Assembly: GCA_902630555.1 (NCBI GenBank)
Contig: CACOVB010000008.1
Location: 1-34,529, forward strand
Length of the DNA: 34,529 nt
Source of the DNA: an uncultured SAR116 cluster alpha proteobacterium
GTDB taxonomy: Bacteria > Pseudomonadota > Alphaproteobacteria > Puniceispirillales > Marisalimonadaceae
Direction of reading: 5' to 3'
Positions 19,329 to 28,635 of the stretch are shown here, piece by piece; position 1 is the stretch's first letter; each line of letters begins with the position of its first letter. Both the position numbers and the translations under genes were made by a program. The notes below the pieces were generated by a model that did no database searches, was not told where the DNA came from, and saw only the letters and a list, made by a program, of their open reading frames with translations.

Positions 19329-20642
19329 TTATCCATCAACTAAATTATACACTCTTTTGTTATATAAAAAGAGTATTATTCCTCGTAGTATCAAAAAAAT
19401 TAAAAAACAAGAGTATAAGTATTTTAAATTTATTATTTCATTGATTAGAAATTCAATAATTATATAAAAAATTAAACATGAAATTAAGATAGAATTTCTC
19501 ATTTCTTTTACTAATGTTGACCCTACAAATATACCATCATATTGAAATGCAAGTACTGAAATTGGTGGGGTGATAATTACTAAAATCCAAAGATCTTGAA
19601 TTATTTTTCTTAAAGGCTCAATGTCTGTAATAGAGAATATAATAAGATCTCTTAAAGAAAATAATAAGATGGCAATGAAAAAAGAAAATAAAAATGCCAT
19701 CTCAAAAGTTAAGTAAATGGATGATTTTAATTCTTTTTTATTTCTAGATCCAATAGAATTTCCAACTAAGGTTTCAGCTGAATGAGCAAATGCATCTATT
19801 GTATATGAGCATAAACTAAATAGAACCAATAAAATCTCCATTGATGCTAATTCATTAACTCCAAGATCTGAAGATTTTTTGATCAGAAAAGCTTTAGCAA
19901 AAACTAAAAACATTGTTCTTATAAACAAGTCTTTACTTATATTAAATATCCTTAAAACTTTTTCAGTTAAAATAAATGTTTTAAATTTAAATTTTTTAAA
20001 ATCATTGGGATTTGCAATAATGAAGTACATATAGATTGAAATAATAAAACCACATATCTGAGATATAAAACTGCCAATGGCAACGCCGCTTATTCCAAAA
20101 TTAAGATATACGGCAAAATAAATTGAAAAAATAATATTTGTAAAATTTATTATAAAAAGCTGTATCATAACAAATTTTGTTTTTTGAATTCCAAAATACC
20201 AACCTAAAAAAACAATATTGATCAATCCAAAAGGTAAACCTATTATTCTTATGAATAAATAATCTTTATAAAATTCCCTTATTTTTTCTGAAGGATTAAA
20301 AAAATAATTTGAAATTTCAAAAATTTTATTTTTGCAAATATATAAAGTTATTCCAATTATAATTGCTATAATGATAGGCCTTAATAATCCTAAGAATATT
20401 TCTTCAGTATTTTTTTTGCCATGATATTGAGCAATTATTCCTGTTGTACCCATTCTAAGAAAATTTAACCCAGCATACATGAAATTGAATATAATCCCAC
20501 CTAAAGCTACAGCTGCCAGATAATCACTTGATGGCATATGCCCCATAATTAATGTATCAACTAACCCAACAAGTGGTATAGAAAAATTTGCTAAAATGAT
20601 TGGCCAAGATAATTCCCAAATTTTTTTTCTATTTATTATCAT
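19329..20642 (-). CDS. MATE family efflux transporter
   Basis: 'SWPIILANFSIPLVGLVDTLIMGHM', about 12 hydrophobic segments, 'FQYDGIFVG'. Confidence 0.88.
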   Translation of the reverse strand: MIINRKKIWELSWPIILANFSIPLVGLVDTLIMGHMPSSDYLAAVALGGIIFNFMYAGLNFLRMGTTGIIAQYHGKKNTEEIFLGLLRPIIIAIIIGITLYICKNKIFEISNYFFNPSEKIREFYKDYLFIRIIGLPFGLINIVFLGWYFGIQKTKFVMIQLFIINFTNIIFSIYFAVYLNFGISGVAIGSFISQICGFIISIYMYFIIANPNDFKKFKFKTFILTEKVLRIFNISKDLFIRTMFLVFAKAFLIKKSSDLGVNELASMEILLVLFSLCSYTIDAFAHSAETLVGNSIGSRNKKELKSSIYLTFEMAFLFSFFIAILLFSLRDLIIFSITDIEPLRKIIQDLWILVIITPPISVLAFQYDGIFVGSTLVKEMRNSILISCLIFYIIIEFLINEIINLKYLYSCFLIFLILRGIILFLYNKRVYNLVDG

Positions 20643-20716
20643 TTGAAATTTAATTTTTTATGTATAAGACTTTAAGTGGTTTATGTCTTTTCATTCTGTA
20701 AAGTTAAAATTAATAA

Positions 20717-22420
20717 ATGTTTAGTAACATCAAGAATTTAAGTTTAACAAAGAAATTAGTATATAAAATTATTTTTTTTATCTTTTGTTTAATTCCTTTT
20801 TTCATGGGCTTGGAGTCAATACCACCTTTGGATAGGGATGAATCAAGATTTGTTCAATCAACTTATCAAATGATAGAAACTAATGATTATATAAATATAA
20901 AATTTTTGGATGAAATTAGGGCTAAAAAACCAATAGGTATTTACTGGGCTCAATCAATTTTTGCTAACATATTTGGTGAAGATAAAATCTCATCATACAG
21001 ATACGTATCTACTCTAGGTGCTCTCATAACAATCTTGATATTATGGAAGTTTTCACAAATTCTATTTGGACAAAAAGCGTCTTTATTTGTTGTTAGTACT
21101 TCAATGATATCATTATTATTTATATTTGAATCTCATGTAGCTAAAACCGATACATTATTGTTATCATTTATTACTCTTCAACAATTTTTATTATTAAAAA
21201 TCATTTTAAATAAAAAGAAATCTATTTTATTTGATTTAATCATTCCAATATCTATGTGGTCAGTTTTAGGTATTGGATTTCTTATTAAAGGACCAATTTC
21301 ATTAGTCGTTTTTATCTTCACTTTATCTAGCTATGTTTTATGGAACAAAGACATTAATCTATTAAAAAACATTAGACCTTTTTGGGGTGTTATTTGTTTT
21401 ATGATAATTGTTTTACCATGGGTTTATGTTATACAAAAAACTACAGATGGATCATTTTTTGAAAGAGCTATAAATGAAGATTTTTTACCAAAACTTTTTA
21501 GCGAACAAGAAAGTCATGGGGGTTATCCAGGTTATTATTTTTTGATTTCAAGTTTGATTTTTTGGCCGTTAGCATCTTTTTTTCCATTGGCTTTTTTCTT
21601 TGTAAAAAATAATTTAAGTAATTTAGGCATTAGATTTTTAATTTGCTGGCTTGCTCCTTTTTGGATCATAATAGAATTAATTCCTACAAAATTATTTCAT
21701 TATCCATTACCTGTTTTTTCTCCACTAATTTTAATTGTGGCTGGCACGATAATTTATTTTGAGAATAACAAATTAAATTTAAAATCTTTAATTTCAAAAA
21801 ATTTTGTTTTTTTATTTTCTTTATTATTTAGTTTAGGCGGCATTGTTCTAAGCTTATTTCTTTGTTATTTATTAATTAATTTTAATGAAAATAAAACGGA
21901 TCAATATCTTTATATAGCTATTTTGTTTTTAATTTCATTTTTGATTTTAATCTTATCAATTTTATTTAACATCAAAGTCATATATGGAAAAAAAATTCAT
22001 CTTTTTAATTTTAAAAAAGAAATAACATTTCAAAATTATATTATATTTTTTTCTGTAATTTTTTATATCACCATTTTCACTTTTGTTTTACCTAGTTTAA
22101 AATATTTATTTCCGAGTAAGATAATTTCTGACGAACTAAAAAAACTTAATTACGAAGAATTATCTGTTACTGGTTATCATGAACCAAGCTTAGTTTTTTT
22201 AGCTAAAGGTAAGATAATTCTATCAGATCCAAATGAAGCGGCCATTTTTCTTGCAGAAGGAAATAATAACCTTGTTTTAGTTGAGGGTAGAGAATTAGAT
22301 GAGTTTATTAATTCTTCTTCAAATCTAAATCTTAAATTAAAAAAAATAAGAGAGATTAAAGGTTTTAATTATTCAAAAGGCCAAAATATAAAAATTCTTT
22401 TTTTTAAAGTAGCCAAATAA
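20717..22420 (+). CDS. ArnT-like glycosyltransferase, lipid A / polyprenyl-phosphate-sugar dependent
   Basis: Multi-TM protein with 'PPLDRDESRFVQSTYQMIETNDYINIKFLDEIRAKKPIGIYWAQS', typical of the GT39/GT83 family. Confidence 0.85.
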   Translation: MFSNIKNLSLTKKLVYKIIFFIFCLIPFFMGLESIPPLDRDESRFVQSTYQMIETNDYINIKFLDEIRAKKPIGIYWAQSIFANIFGEDKISSYRYVSTLGALITILILWKFSQILFGQKASLFVVSTSMISLLFIFESHVAKTDTLLLSFITLQQFLLLKIILNKKKSILFDLIIPISMWSVLGIGFLIKGPISLVVFIFTLSSYVLWNKDINLLKNIRPFWGVICFMIIVLPWVYVIQKTTDGSFFERAINEDFLPKLFSEQESHGGYPGYYFLISSLIFWPLASFFPLAFFFVKNNLSNLGIRFLICWLAPFWIIIELIPTKLFHYPLPVFSPLILIVAGTIIYFENNKLNLKSLISKNFVFLFSLLFSLGGIVLSLFLCYLLINFNENKTDQYLYIAILFLISFLILILSILFNIKVIYGKKIHLFNFKKEITFQNYIIFFSVIFYITIFTFVLPSLKYLFPSKIISDELKKLNYEELSVTGYHEPSLVFLAKGKIILSDPNEAAIFLAEGNNNLVLVEGRELDEFINSSSNLNLKLKKIREIKGFNYSKGQNIKILFFKVAK

Positions 22421-22444
22421 CTGCAAAAATTATAAAAGATATTA

Positions 22445-23179
22445 ATGTCAAAAGATCAAAAAATCTCAATTGTAATTCCAATAAAAAATGAGTCTGAGAA
22501 TATACAAAAACTTACTAGAGAAATTAACAAAGCATGTAATAAAATAAAGTTTGAAATCCTTTTTGTTAATGATGGTTCTGATGATAACTCTATAAATATT
22601 TTAAAGATTTTAAAAAAGGAAAATCAAAATTTGAGAATATTAAATCATAATTCTTCTAAAGGACAATCAGCTGCGTTAAAAACAGGTATTCATAATTCAA
22701 GTTACGAAATAATAGTTACTTTAGACGGTGATTGTCAAAACGATCCTAAGGATATACCTGCCATGCTTGAAAAATTCGTTAATCATTCAGAAAATGACTT
22801 ATTGTTGATTGGTGGGGTAAGAGTAAATCGTAAGGATAATCTAGGAAAAAAAATTGCATCTAAATTTGGTAAATTTTTCAGAAGACATTTGCTTAATGAT
22901 GATCATCCCGATACAGGCTGTGGCATTAAAGTTTTTCATAAAAAATTATATTTGTTATTCCCATATTTTGATCATATGCACAGATTTTTTCCAGCATTAG
23001 CATCCAGAGAAGGAGCATTAGTTTTGCAACATGATGTTAATCATCGGCCTAGGTCAAAAGGAAGTTCTAACTATACAAATCTTGGAAGATTATTTGTTAG
23101 CATTTTTGATATAGTTGGTATGATGTGGTTATTAAAAAGATATCCTAAAAATTTAAAGATTAATGAAATTAAAAAATAG
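22445..23179 (+). CDS. GT2 glycosyltransferase, DPM1-like (polyprenyl-phosphate sugar synthase)
   Basis: 'SIVIPIKNESENIQKLTREI', 'FVNDGSDDNS', 'VTLDGDCQNDPKDIPAML'. Confidence 0.9.
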   Translation: MSKDQKISIVIPIKNESENIQKLTREINKACNKIKFEILFVNDGSDDNSINILKILKKENQNLRILNHNSSKGQSAALKTGIHNSSYEIIVTLDGDCQNDPKDIPAMLEKFVNHSENDLLLIGGVRVNRKDNLGKKIASKFGKFFRRHLLNDDHPDTGCGIKVFHKKLYLLFPYFDHMHRFFPALASREGALVLQHDVNHRPRSKGSSNYTNLGRLFVSIFDIVGMMWLLKRYPKNLKINEIKK

Positions 23180-23188
23180 GATCTATTT

Positions 23189-23554
23189 ATGAACTTCATA
23201 TCACTTTTATCGGAAAAAATTGAATTAGGCGCAATTTTTGTATCAAATATCATTATTTATTTTCTCCCATTCATGTCAGATGTTTTGTTAGATAAACCTG
23301 AAAATATAATGGTCATCATTGGTTTTGGTGGACAAGGTTTATTTGCAGCCCGATTTCTAATTCAATGGATAACAAGTGAAAATGCTAAAAAGTCAGTAAT
23401 TCCTGTAGCATTTTGGTATTTTTCTATCACAGGGGGTTTGGTTTTGCTGACTTATGCAATATGGAGAAAAGATCCTGTGATTATTGCAGGTCAATCAGTA
23501 GGTATTTTAATTTATGCAAGAAATTTATATTTCATACATAAAAATGAGAAATAG
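23189..23554 (+). CDS. lipid-A-disaccharide synthase N-terminal domain (LABN) membrane protein
   Basis: 'IIGFGGQGLFAARFLIQWITSENAKKSVIPVAFWYFSITGGLVLLTYAIWRKDPVIIAGQSVGILIYARNLYFI' is a full LABN signature. Confidence 0.92.
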   Translation: MNFISLLSEKIELGAIFVSNIIIYFLPFMSDVLLDKPENIMVIIGFGGQGLFAARFLIQWITSENAKKSVIPVAFWYFSITGGLVLLTYAIWRKDPVIIAGQSVGILIYARNLYFIHKNEK

Positions 23555-23558
23555 ATTT

Positions 23559-23978
23559 TTAAATTTTAGTTTTACCCATTTTTAAAATTAATTCCCACTC
23601 AGCTTTTGTAACAGGAGAGACAGATAATCTACTTTGTTTAACTAATGGCATATTTAATAACTCTTTTGTATTTTTTATTTGGTCAAGTGTAACAAATTCA
23701 TTAAATTTCTTTACTGCAACTAAATCAACCATCCCAAATATTTTTTTCTTGTCTGTATGATCTGGATAATATTCTTTTATTACCTTTACTATACCAATTA
23801 TTCTTCTTTCTTTAACCGAATGATAAAAAAAACCAAGATCTCCAATTTTCATTTTTTTCATATTATTTGATGCTTGGTAATTTCTAACACCATCCCAGTG
23901 TTCTCCAACTTCACCTTTTTTCACTTGGTCGTCCCATGACCAAGTATTGGGTTCAGATTTAAATAACCAAAAATTCAT
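23559..23978 (-). CDS. EVE domain-containing protein
   Basis: 'WLFKSEPNTWSWDDQ...WDGVRNYQASNNMKKMKIGDLGFFYHS' is typical of EVE/thymocyte nuclear protein 1-like proteins. Confidence 0.94.
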   Translation of the reverse strand: MNFWLFKSEPNTWSWDDQVKKGEVGEHWDGVRNYQASNNMKKMKIGDLGFFYHSVKERRIIGIVKVIKEYYPDHTDKKKIFGMVDLVAVKKFNEFVTLDQIKNTKELLNMPLVKQSRLSVSPVTKAEWELILKMGKTKI

Positions 23979-23991
23979 TTTTAAAAACCTT

Positions 23992-24972
23992 TCAATTTTT
24001 AAATTCTATTCCAATAGGACGATTTAATAGATTTAAAATAATTTTATCAATAGATTTATTATTATATATATAGTCAAAAATAGAATTTATAATGGGAGTA
24101 TCTAATTTATATAAGTCCGATAAATATTTAGCTGATTTAAGAGCATAAAGACCTTCAACAAGTGGAATATTTTTGTTATTTTTATTTTGAGCAAGGTCTA
24201 ATCCGTACTTCATATTTCTTGATGTGGGAGAGCTACATGTTAAAAACATATCGCCTATTCCAGCCAATCCAAAAGCCGTTTCCTTTTTGCCACCAAGTTT
24301 GAGTATAATTTGTGACAATTCTGCTATTCCTCTAGTAATAATTGCTGACTTTGCATTCTCGCCAAGTTTTAATCCATCTGATATACCTGTTCCAATTGCA
24401 AAAATATTTTTAATAGCTCCAGAAAGTGATGCTCCAATAACATCATTTGATGGATAAAGGCGTAAGCAACTATTGCTGAAAAGGGTAGATATATCTTTAC
24501 TGAATATTTCACTGTCACTAGCTATAATCGCAGCTGATGGTAAGTTTTTAGCTACTTCACTTGCGAATGTTGGTCCCGTTAAAATACCATAAGTTAAGTT
24601 GGGATATTTTTTTGAAATTACTTCAGAAAATAATTCCCCTTTATCATTTGCAAAGCCCTTTGATGTTAAAATAATTTTTACATTTGGATTTGATGAAACT
24701 ACTTCATTAACTGCATCTTGAACTCTAAAACTTTGTGTTGTTATGAAAACAATGTCTGCTTCTTTTAATATACCTTTATCATTTGAAACGTAAATATTTT
24801 TTGGAAATATAATATCAGGAAAACATTCAGTTATTCCATTGTTTAAAGTCTCCATTCTTTTTTTGTCAGATACTAAAATTGATGATTGTGTATTACAATT
24901 TGATAGAGCTATTGCTAAAGCTTGTCCCCATGCACCTCCTCCATAAAAAATAATTTTATCTGAAGTTGTCAT
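23992..24972 (-). CDS. gpsA: glycerol-3-phosphate dehydrogenase [NAD(P)+]
   Basis: 'FYGGGAWGQALAIALS', 'LTGPTFASEVAKNLPSAAIIAS', 'SGAIKNIFAIGTGISDGLKLGENAKSAIITRG'. Confidence 0.97.
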   Translation of the reverse strand: MTTSDKIIFYGGGAWGQALAIALSNCNTQSSILVSDKKRMETLNNGITECFPDIIFPKNIYVSNDKGILKEADIVFITTQSFRVQDAVNEVVSSNPNVKIILTSKGFANDKGELFSEVISKKYPNLTYGILTGPTFASEVAKNLPSAAIIASDSEIFSKDISTLFSNSCLRLYPSNDVIGASLSGAIKNIFAIGTGISDGLKLGENAKSAIITRGIAELSQIILKLGGKKETAFGLAGIGDMFLTCSSPTSRNMKYGLDLAQNKNNKNIPLVEGLYALKSAKYLSDLYKLDTPIINSIFDYIYNNKSIDKIILNLLNRPIGIEFKN

Positions 24973-26066
24973 TAAGCTTTTATACCTTTTTTACCAACAA
25001 GTCTCATGGTTGGATTATTTTTAAAAGCATTTGGATCTAATGGCCACCTTGGTCTTGGTTTGAAATTAAACATTGTATCTTTTTTAAGCTTATATCTTTC
25101 AAATCCAGCCCATGCAATCATAGCCCCATTATCCGTGCATAATTCAATAGTTGGAATATAAAATTTAATATCTTCTTTATTAGATAAGTTCTTTAAGTCT
25201 GCTCTGATTTTTTTATTGGCGGCAACTCCTCCTGCTATTACTAAGTTTACTTTATGTGATTTAGTTATTTGTTTATAAATTTTAATTGCTAATTTTGTTC
25301 TATCTAATAAACAATCTGAAATTGTTTTTTGTAATGATGCTGCTAAGTTATGTTTATTAATATTTATATCTAAATTATTTACAGTTTTTGAGAATGCAGT
25401 TTTCAATCCTGAAAAAGAAAAATTAGGATTTTTTGATTTATATAAAGGTTTTGGAAACTTAAAGAAATTTTCATCACCTTCCTTGCTTAATTTTTCAATT
25501 AATGGTCCACCTGGCTGATCTAAACCCATCATTTTTGCAGCCTTGTCAAAAGTTTCTCCTGCAGAATCGTCTAGCGTAGTACTAATTCTAATATATTCTC
25601 CATAATTCAAAACAGCTATCAACTGAGTGTGACCGCCTGAAACTAATAAAAGCAAAAAAGGGTAATTCAAATCATCGTATAATAGTCTAGCTGTCAAAGC
25701 ATGACCTTCTAGGTGATTAATAGCTAAAAAAGGTTTTTGGAATGACCAAGCTAACGTTTTACAAAAAGTATTTCCAACGATTAATCCTCCAATTAAACCA
25801 GGACCACCTGTTGAACAAAAAAGATCAATTTCTTCCAATTTTATTTTAGCTCTCGTTAGAGCTTTTTTTAAAGCAATATCAATAAAACTTAGGTGAGCTC
25901 TAGCAGCAATTTCTGGAACAATCCCACCAAATTCTTTGTGATAATTATTTTGATTTAAAACTATGTTTGCTTTTATGTTTTTAGATGAATCAATTATGCC
26001 AATAGCTGTATCATCGCAACTTGTTTCTACTCCAAGTACATATTTTACTTTTTGATGGCTTGTCAT
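24972..26066 (-). CDS. tsaD: tRNA N6-adenosine threonylcarbamoyltransferase
   Basis: 'VLGVETSCDDTAIGIID', 'INHLEGHALTARL', 'LLVSGGHTQLIAV', 'VAGGVAANKKIR'. Confidence 0.98.
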   Translation of the reverse strand: MTSHQKVKYVLGVETSCDDTAIGIIDSSKNIKANIVLNQNNYHKEFGGIVPEIAARAHLSFIDIALKKALTRAKIKLEEIDLFCSTGGPGLIGGLIVGNTFCKTLAWSFQKPFLAINHLEGHALTARLLYDDLNYPFLLLLVSGGHTQLIAVLNYGEYIRISTTLDDSAGETFDKAAKMMGLDQPGGPLIEKLSKEGDENFFKFPKPLYKSKNPNFSFSGLKTAFSKTVNNLDININKHNLAASLQKTISDCLLDRTKLAIKIYKQITKSHKVNLVIAGGVAANKKIRADLKNLSNKEDIKFYIPTIELCTDNGAMIAWAGFERYKLKKDTMFNFKPRPRWPLDPNAFKNNPTMRLVGKKGIKA

Positions 26067-26165
26067 TTTTAAATCTATATATATAAAATATGTTTATAAC
26101 AAAGATTTTCAAAATATAGAATTTATAATTGTTAATAAACAAGTTGAATAAAAGTCATTAACAAC

Positions 26166-27068
26166 ATGGAAAAAATAAAAATTGCCTCAAGATCATCTCC
26201 TTTAGCTTTAAAGCAAACTGAAATTGTAAGTAAAAGCCTGAAGAAGTTTTTTGAAATTGAAGTTGTGAAAGTTTCAACAACTGGAGACAAACTTCTTAAT
26301 AAACCTCTTGCCGAGGTCGGAGGTAAAGGCTTATTTGTTAAGGAGTTAGAAAGAAGTCTTTTAAATGGAGATGCGCATATAGCTGTTCATTCTTTAAAAG
26401 ATATGGAAGTTCATATTGCTAAAGATACTTTCATCGGAGCCATTCATTCCAGAGATAGCAGAAATGATGTGCTACTTGGTAAACATAAAAGTCTTTCTGA
26501 TTTGCCAAAAAATGCAATTATTGGCACCACTTCTCCAAGAAGAACGGCATTTTTGAAATATTTTCGAAATGATCTTACAATTAAATTGTGCAGAGGTAAT
26601 GTTGAGTCAAGAATTTCAAAATTAAATGAAAATAAATACGATGCATTAGTTTTAGCTGAAGCAGGGTTAAATAGATTAGGTATTAATTACTCATACAAAA
26701 TACCAATTAAAGATATGCCACCCTCAGCTGGTCAGGGTGCCATTGCAATACAATGTTTAAATAAAATAAAAAATAAAAAAATAAATGAGATAATTTTTTC
26801 TCTTAATGATCAAAAAGCTTTTGCTGAAACACTAGCAGAAAGAAGTTTTATAAAGACAATAAATGGAAATTGTTACTCACCAATTTCTGTAAGTGCGAAT
26901 GTTATAGACAATAAAACATTATCTATAGAAGCTTATATAATTAATACAAAAGGGACCAAGATGATTACAGATAAAATTGAAGGCCATAAAACAGAAGCAA
27001 TAACTACAGGTGAATTATTAGCAAAAAAATTAATTAAAAAAGGCGCAAAAAAATTGTTAGAATTATAA
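26166..27068 (+). CDS. hemC: hydroxymethylbilane synthase (porphobilinogen deaminase)
   Basis: 'IASRSSPLALKQTEIV', 'GGKGLFVKELERSLLNGDAHIAVHSLKDM', 'RTAFLKYFRNDLTIKLCRGNVESRISKL', cofactor Cys in 'NGNCYSPISV'. Confidence 0.97.
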   Translation: MEKIKIASRSSPLALKQTEIVSKSLKKFFEIEVVKVSTTGDKLLNKPLAEVGGKGLFVKELERSLLNGDAHIAVHSLKDMEVHIAKDTFIGAIHSRDSRNDVLLGKHKSLSDLPKNAIIGTTSPRRTAFLKYFRNDLTIKLCRGNVESRISKLNENKYDALVLAEAGLNRLGINYSYKIPIKDMPPSAGQGAIAIQCLNKIKNKKINEIIFSLNDQKAFAETLAERSFIKTINGNCYSPISVSANVIDNKTLSIEAYIINTKGTKMITDKIEGHKTEAITTGELLAKKLIKKGAKKLLEL

Positions 27069-27083
27069 CATTAGTAAATATTT

Positions 27084-27818
27084 ATGAATGTATTCGTTGT
27101 TAGAGAAATTAAAGACGCATTTGAAACAGTTAAAGATTTAGAAAAAATTGGGGTTAAATCCCAATCCCTTCCAATTACTAAGTGTAATTACAAAACTATT
27201 CCTAATTATAAAATTAAATATGATTTCATTTTATTAACTAGTGCTAAATCAATTACAATTTTTGTCAGATTTATTAATTTTTATAAAAAAATTCATAATA
27301 AAATCCCAAAAATATTTGTAGTTGGAATTGAGACTGCAAATGCCTTAAAAAAGAATAGTTATGATGATTTTTTTGTATCAGAAGGTAACTCTAAGAGTTT
27401 ATCTGAATTAGTTATTTCAAATACTAAAATTTATTCTAAAGGACTATGGCTTTGTGGTCTCCATAGAAAAAGAGTTTTAAAGACAAAATTATTAGAAAAT
27501 AAAAGATTTTTAAAGGAAAATATTGTTTATGAAATGGCTTTTAGAGATCTTTCAACGAATTTACAAATTAATGAAAATGAATGCTTTAGTAATAATGCCT
27601 TTATTGTAAATTCATCAAGAAATATAAAATTACTGACTAGAACTCTAAATAAACTGAAGACTTTTGAAAATCTTTTAAAAAAATCAAAAATTTTTTGTAT
27701 GAGTGCAGACATTAAAGAAGAAGCTCTAAGTCTTGGATGGAAAAACATTTTAATTCTTAAAAAGAATTCTAGGAAAAGTTTCTTAAAAGAGGTTAAAATA
27801 GTTTTAGATTCAAATTAA
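27084..27818 (+). CDS. hemD: uroporphyrinogen-III synthase (divergent)
   Basis: Position after hemC; 'DFILLTSAKSITIFVRF', 'IFVVGIETANAL'. Confidence 0.8.
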   Translation: MNVFVVREIKDAFETVKDLEKIGVKSQSLPITKCNYKTIPNYKIKYDFILLTSAKSITIFVRFINFYKKIHNKIPKIFVVGIETANALKKNSYDDFFVSEGNSKSLSELVISNTKIYSKGLWLCGLHRKRVLKTKLLENKRFLKENIVYEMAFRDLSTNLQINENECFSNNAFIVNSSRNIKLLTRTLNKLKTFENLLKKSKIFCMSADIKEEALSLGWKNILILKKNSRKSFLKEVKIVLDSN

Positions 27819-27821
27819 AAA

Positions 27822-28631
27822 ATGACAAAGAAACAAAAAAATAAAACAATAGAAGATAAGGATGAAACCATTATTGAAATGGCCCCTATAATTAAAGAGA
27901 AATATACGAAACTATTTTTAATTATTTCTTTAACGCTAAGCTCACTTTCTATAGTTTTAATGATCTTTTTTTTCATATGGTTTTCATCTAATGATTTTGA
28001 AAAAAAAATTTACCAAGAAACTATCAAAAGTTCTGATAATTTAAATAAAGTTATTAATAATTTTAAAAAAGAAATTAAACAAGAAATAGAAAATCTCAGA
28101 AATGATTTTGTTACTAATAATAAGAAAATCTCAAATTTTAATTCTGAAATTTTTACTGATAAACTTAATGAAATTGAAAAAAAAATTAATGATTTAAATT
28201 CAAAGGTTTTAGATTTTGAAAAAAATAAAGTATCCAATGAATCAGACCCTAATGTTTTATCAGAAGATAATAATATTAGGAATGATAATGATACAAAAAC
28301 TACTGAAAATAAAAAAACAAAACTTGATGAATTAATTCAAGAATTTGAAGATTTAAAAAGGAAGTTGTTAAGTAAAGAGCAGTTTGATTACACTAAAGAA
28401 AGAAATGTATTTAATGATATTATAAATAAACTTTCAGGATTTTTTAAATTGAGAGATTATGGTGATAATGACTCACCAAGATCTCTTATTACTAAAGCTG
28501 AGATAAGTGCAGTAAATGGTGATTTGAAATCAGTTTTATATTATTTGGAAAAACTTCCTGATGATTGGAAAGTAGGTCTAGAAAATTTTATATCTAAATG
28601 CAAATTATTTTTAGCAAAGGATAATGGTTAA
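27822..28631 (+). CDS. mitofilin/Mic60-like (COG4223-type) membrane coiled-coil protein
   Basis: Single N-terminal TM (LFLIISLTLSSLSIVLMIFFFIWF), long coiled coil, and a C-terminal 'KLRDYGDNDSPRSLITKAEISAVNGDLKSVLYYLEKLPDDW' resembling the alphaproteobacterial mitofilin domain; sits between hemD and hemY. Confidence 0.78.
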   Translation: MTKKQKNKTIEDKDETIIEMAPIIKEKYTKLFLIISLTLSSLSIVLMIFFFIWFSSNDFEKKIYQETIKSSDNLNKVINNFKKEIKQEIENLRNDFVTNNKKISNFNSEIFTDKLNEIEKKINDLNSKVLDFEKNKVSNESDPNVLSEDNNIRNDNDTKTTENKKTKLDELIQEFEDLKRKLLSKEQFDYTKERNVFNDIINKLSGFFKLRDYGDNDSPRSLITKAEISAVNGDLKSVLYYLEKLPDDWKVGLENFISKCKLFLAKDNG

Positions 28632-28635
28632 TTAA

